Shown here in pieces: positions 11,513 through 12,351 of a stretch of 12,351 nt of DNA (the first letter of the stretch is position 1; every line of letters begins with the position of its first letter). The translations under genes were made by a program, and so were the position numbers. The notes beneath the pieces were generated by a model. That model saw only the letters and a list, made by a program, of their open reading frames with translations. It made no database searches and had not been told where the DNA came from. Origin of the DNA: JBAZTA01 sp964588175 (lineage in GTDB: Bacteria; Omnitrophota; Gorgyraeia; Gygaellales; Profunditerraquicolaceae); the NCBI GenBank assembly GCA_964588175.1, contig CAZPNW010000144.1, positions 1 to 12,351 on the forward strand, given 5' to 3'.

Positions 11513-12351
11513 TTACGTAATCGTAATCTGGTGGCCGAGCTTCTCTTTTTTTGTCTTAAGATATTTATAATTAATGGGATTTGGCTCGATCTCCAAGGCA
11601 ATGCGCTCCACGACTTTTAAGCCATAGCCTTCCAACCCCACGATCTTACGAGGATTATTGGTAATAAGCTTGATATTCTTAAGCCCCAGGTCAACCAGAA
11701 TTTGAGCGCCGATACCGTAATCGCGCAGATCCGCTTTATGGCCTAACGCTTCATTGGCCTCAACGGTATCCATTCCCTTATCCTGCAGATTATACGCGCG
11801 TATCTTATCAACGAGCCCTATGCCGCGGCCTTCCTGGTTCATATACAAAATGACTCCTTTTTTTTCTTTCTCGATCATCTGCATCGCGCGCTTGAGCTGC
11901 CTGCCGCAATCACAACGCAGCGACCCAAAAACATCGCCGGTCAGGCATTCTGAATGAACACGGACTGCTACCGGATGAGCGCCGCAATCACCCATAACCA
12001 AAGCAACATGGACCTGAGGGCTGGTAAGGTCTTTATACACCGTCAACTGATACGTCCCGTATTCAGTCGGCAGGACTGTTTCAGAAGCCCGCTCGATCAA
12101 TCGTTCAGAGCGGCGGCGGTATTCAATAAGCTGAGCGATCGAAGAGATCTTAAGGTTATGTTTCCCGGCAAATACCAAAAGCTGAGGCAGGCGTGCCATA
12201 GACCCGTCATCATTCATGATCTCACAGATCACCCCCGCAGGATAAATGCCTGCCAAACGCATCATATCCACCGTCGCTTCAGTATGTCCGGCCCTGACTA
12301 AAACACCTCCGCGGCGCGCCATTAAAGGAAAAACATGTCCCGGACGGATCA
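11513..12351 (-). CDS. ribBA: Bifunctional riboflavin enzyme RibBA (5' end outside the window)
   Basis: About 279 codons of a RibB-RibA fusion. Reading continues without a stop to the window edge, and the first visible residues, IRPGHVFPL, are a conserved internal DHBP synthase motif, so roughly 120-130 N-terminal residues are missing and the ATG at 12322 is not the start. The RibB part then shows GHTEATVDMMRLAG and CEIMNDDGSMAR and makes the butanone phosphate from ribulose 5-phosphate. The GTP cyclohydrolase II part begins near ETVLPTEYG and has the three zinc cysteines in SECLTGDVFGSLRCDCG and the GTP-site motif QEGRGIGLVDKIRAY. It starts the pathway finished by RibD, RibH and RibE downstream. 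Any FMN riboswitch would lie outside the window. Confidence 0.97.
   Translation of the reverse strand, partial: IRPGHVFPLMARRGGVLVRAGHTEATVDMMRLAGIYPAGVICEIMNDDGSMARLPQLLVFAGKHNLKISSIAQLIEYRRRSERLIERASETVLPTEYGTYQLTVYKDLTSPQVHVALVMGDCGAHPVAVRVHSECLTGDVFGSLRCDCGRQLKRAMQMIEKEKKGVILYMNQEGRGIGLVDKIRAYNLQDKGMDTVEANEALGHKADLRDYGIGAQILVDLGLKNIKLITNNPRKIVGLEGYGLKVVERIALEIEPNPINYKYLKTKKEKLGHQITIT

Overview
The window carries a compact bacterial chromosome segment in which every recognisable gene lies on the minus strand, so transcription runs from high to low coordinates. Gene content is housekeeping: riboflavin synthesis, NusB, NAD-dependent DNA ligase, a Xer recombinase, a CCA-adding enzyme, a tRNA-Pro and a probable RbfA start. 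Base composition is moderate and there is no phage or transposase gene. Family resemblances, gene order and the abundance of short hairpin repeats between genes remind me of uncultured candidate-phylum bacteria such as Omnitrophota. That assignment is an impression, because no marker gene was compared.

In transcription order, 12351-8196 is a riboflavin region: ribBA (its 5' end lies beyond the window), ribH, nusB, a PHP-domain phosphoesterase of the TrpH/RNase AM type, ribD, then ribE after a 314-base gap. Together RibBA, RibD, RibE and RibH supply the GTP and pentose-phosphate branches, lumazine synthesis and riboflavin synthesis. nusB and the PHP gene sit between ribH and ribD, with gaps of 9 to 14 bases on the two sides of the PHP gene. 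A tRNA-Pro(CGG) follows at 7369-7443 with its own good promoter. The second protein cluster runs acylphosphatase, calcineurin-like phosphoesterase, ligA, a small putative lipoprotein, a metallo-beta-lactamase-fold hydrolase, xerD, cca, and at the window edge the first 14 codons of a probable rbfA. Several pairs overlap (ligA/lipoprotein by 1 base, MBL hydrolase/xerD by 8 bases), which indicates co-transcription.

The unusual part is between the genes. Two families of structured repeats occupy most of the intergenic DNA. (1) Palindromic degenerate tandem arrays: one arm is a run of short units in exact register (7 bases with core CGGT, 9 bases with core TCGTT, or about 6 bases with core GGTTA), the middle is short, and the other arm carries the complementary core in the same register. 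Copies lie at 138-230, 3201-3325, 5879-5953, 6711-6828 and 10879-10986. At ligA, the phosphoesterase gene and nusB the array ends 2 to 5 bases from the start codon, where no Shine-Dalgarno is visible; at cca the array supplies the stop codon. (2) A family of about 52-base hairpins around the tRNA and upstream of ribE (7215-7265, 7263-7315, 7319-7369, 7463-7516, 8287-8341). All share an outer stem whose sequence changes on both sides together, a symmetric GNA/GNA internal loop and an inner GC stem. I regard these two repeat families as the part of the window most worth following up; no novel protein-based system is evident.
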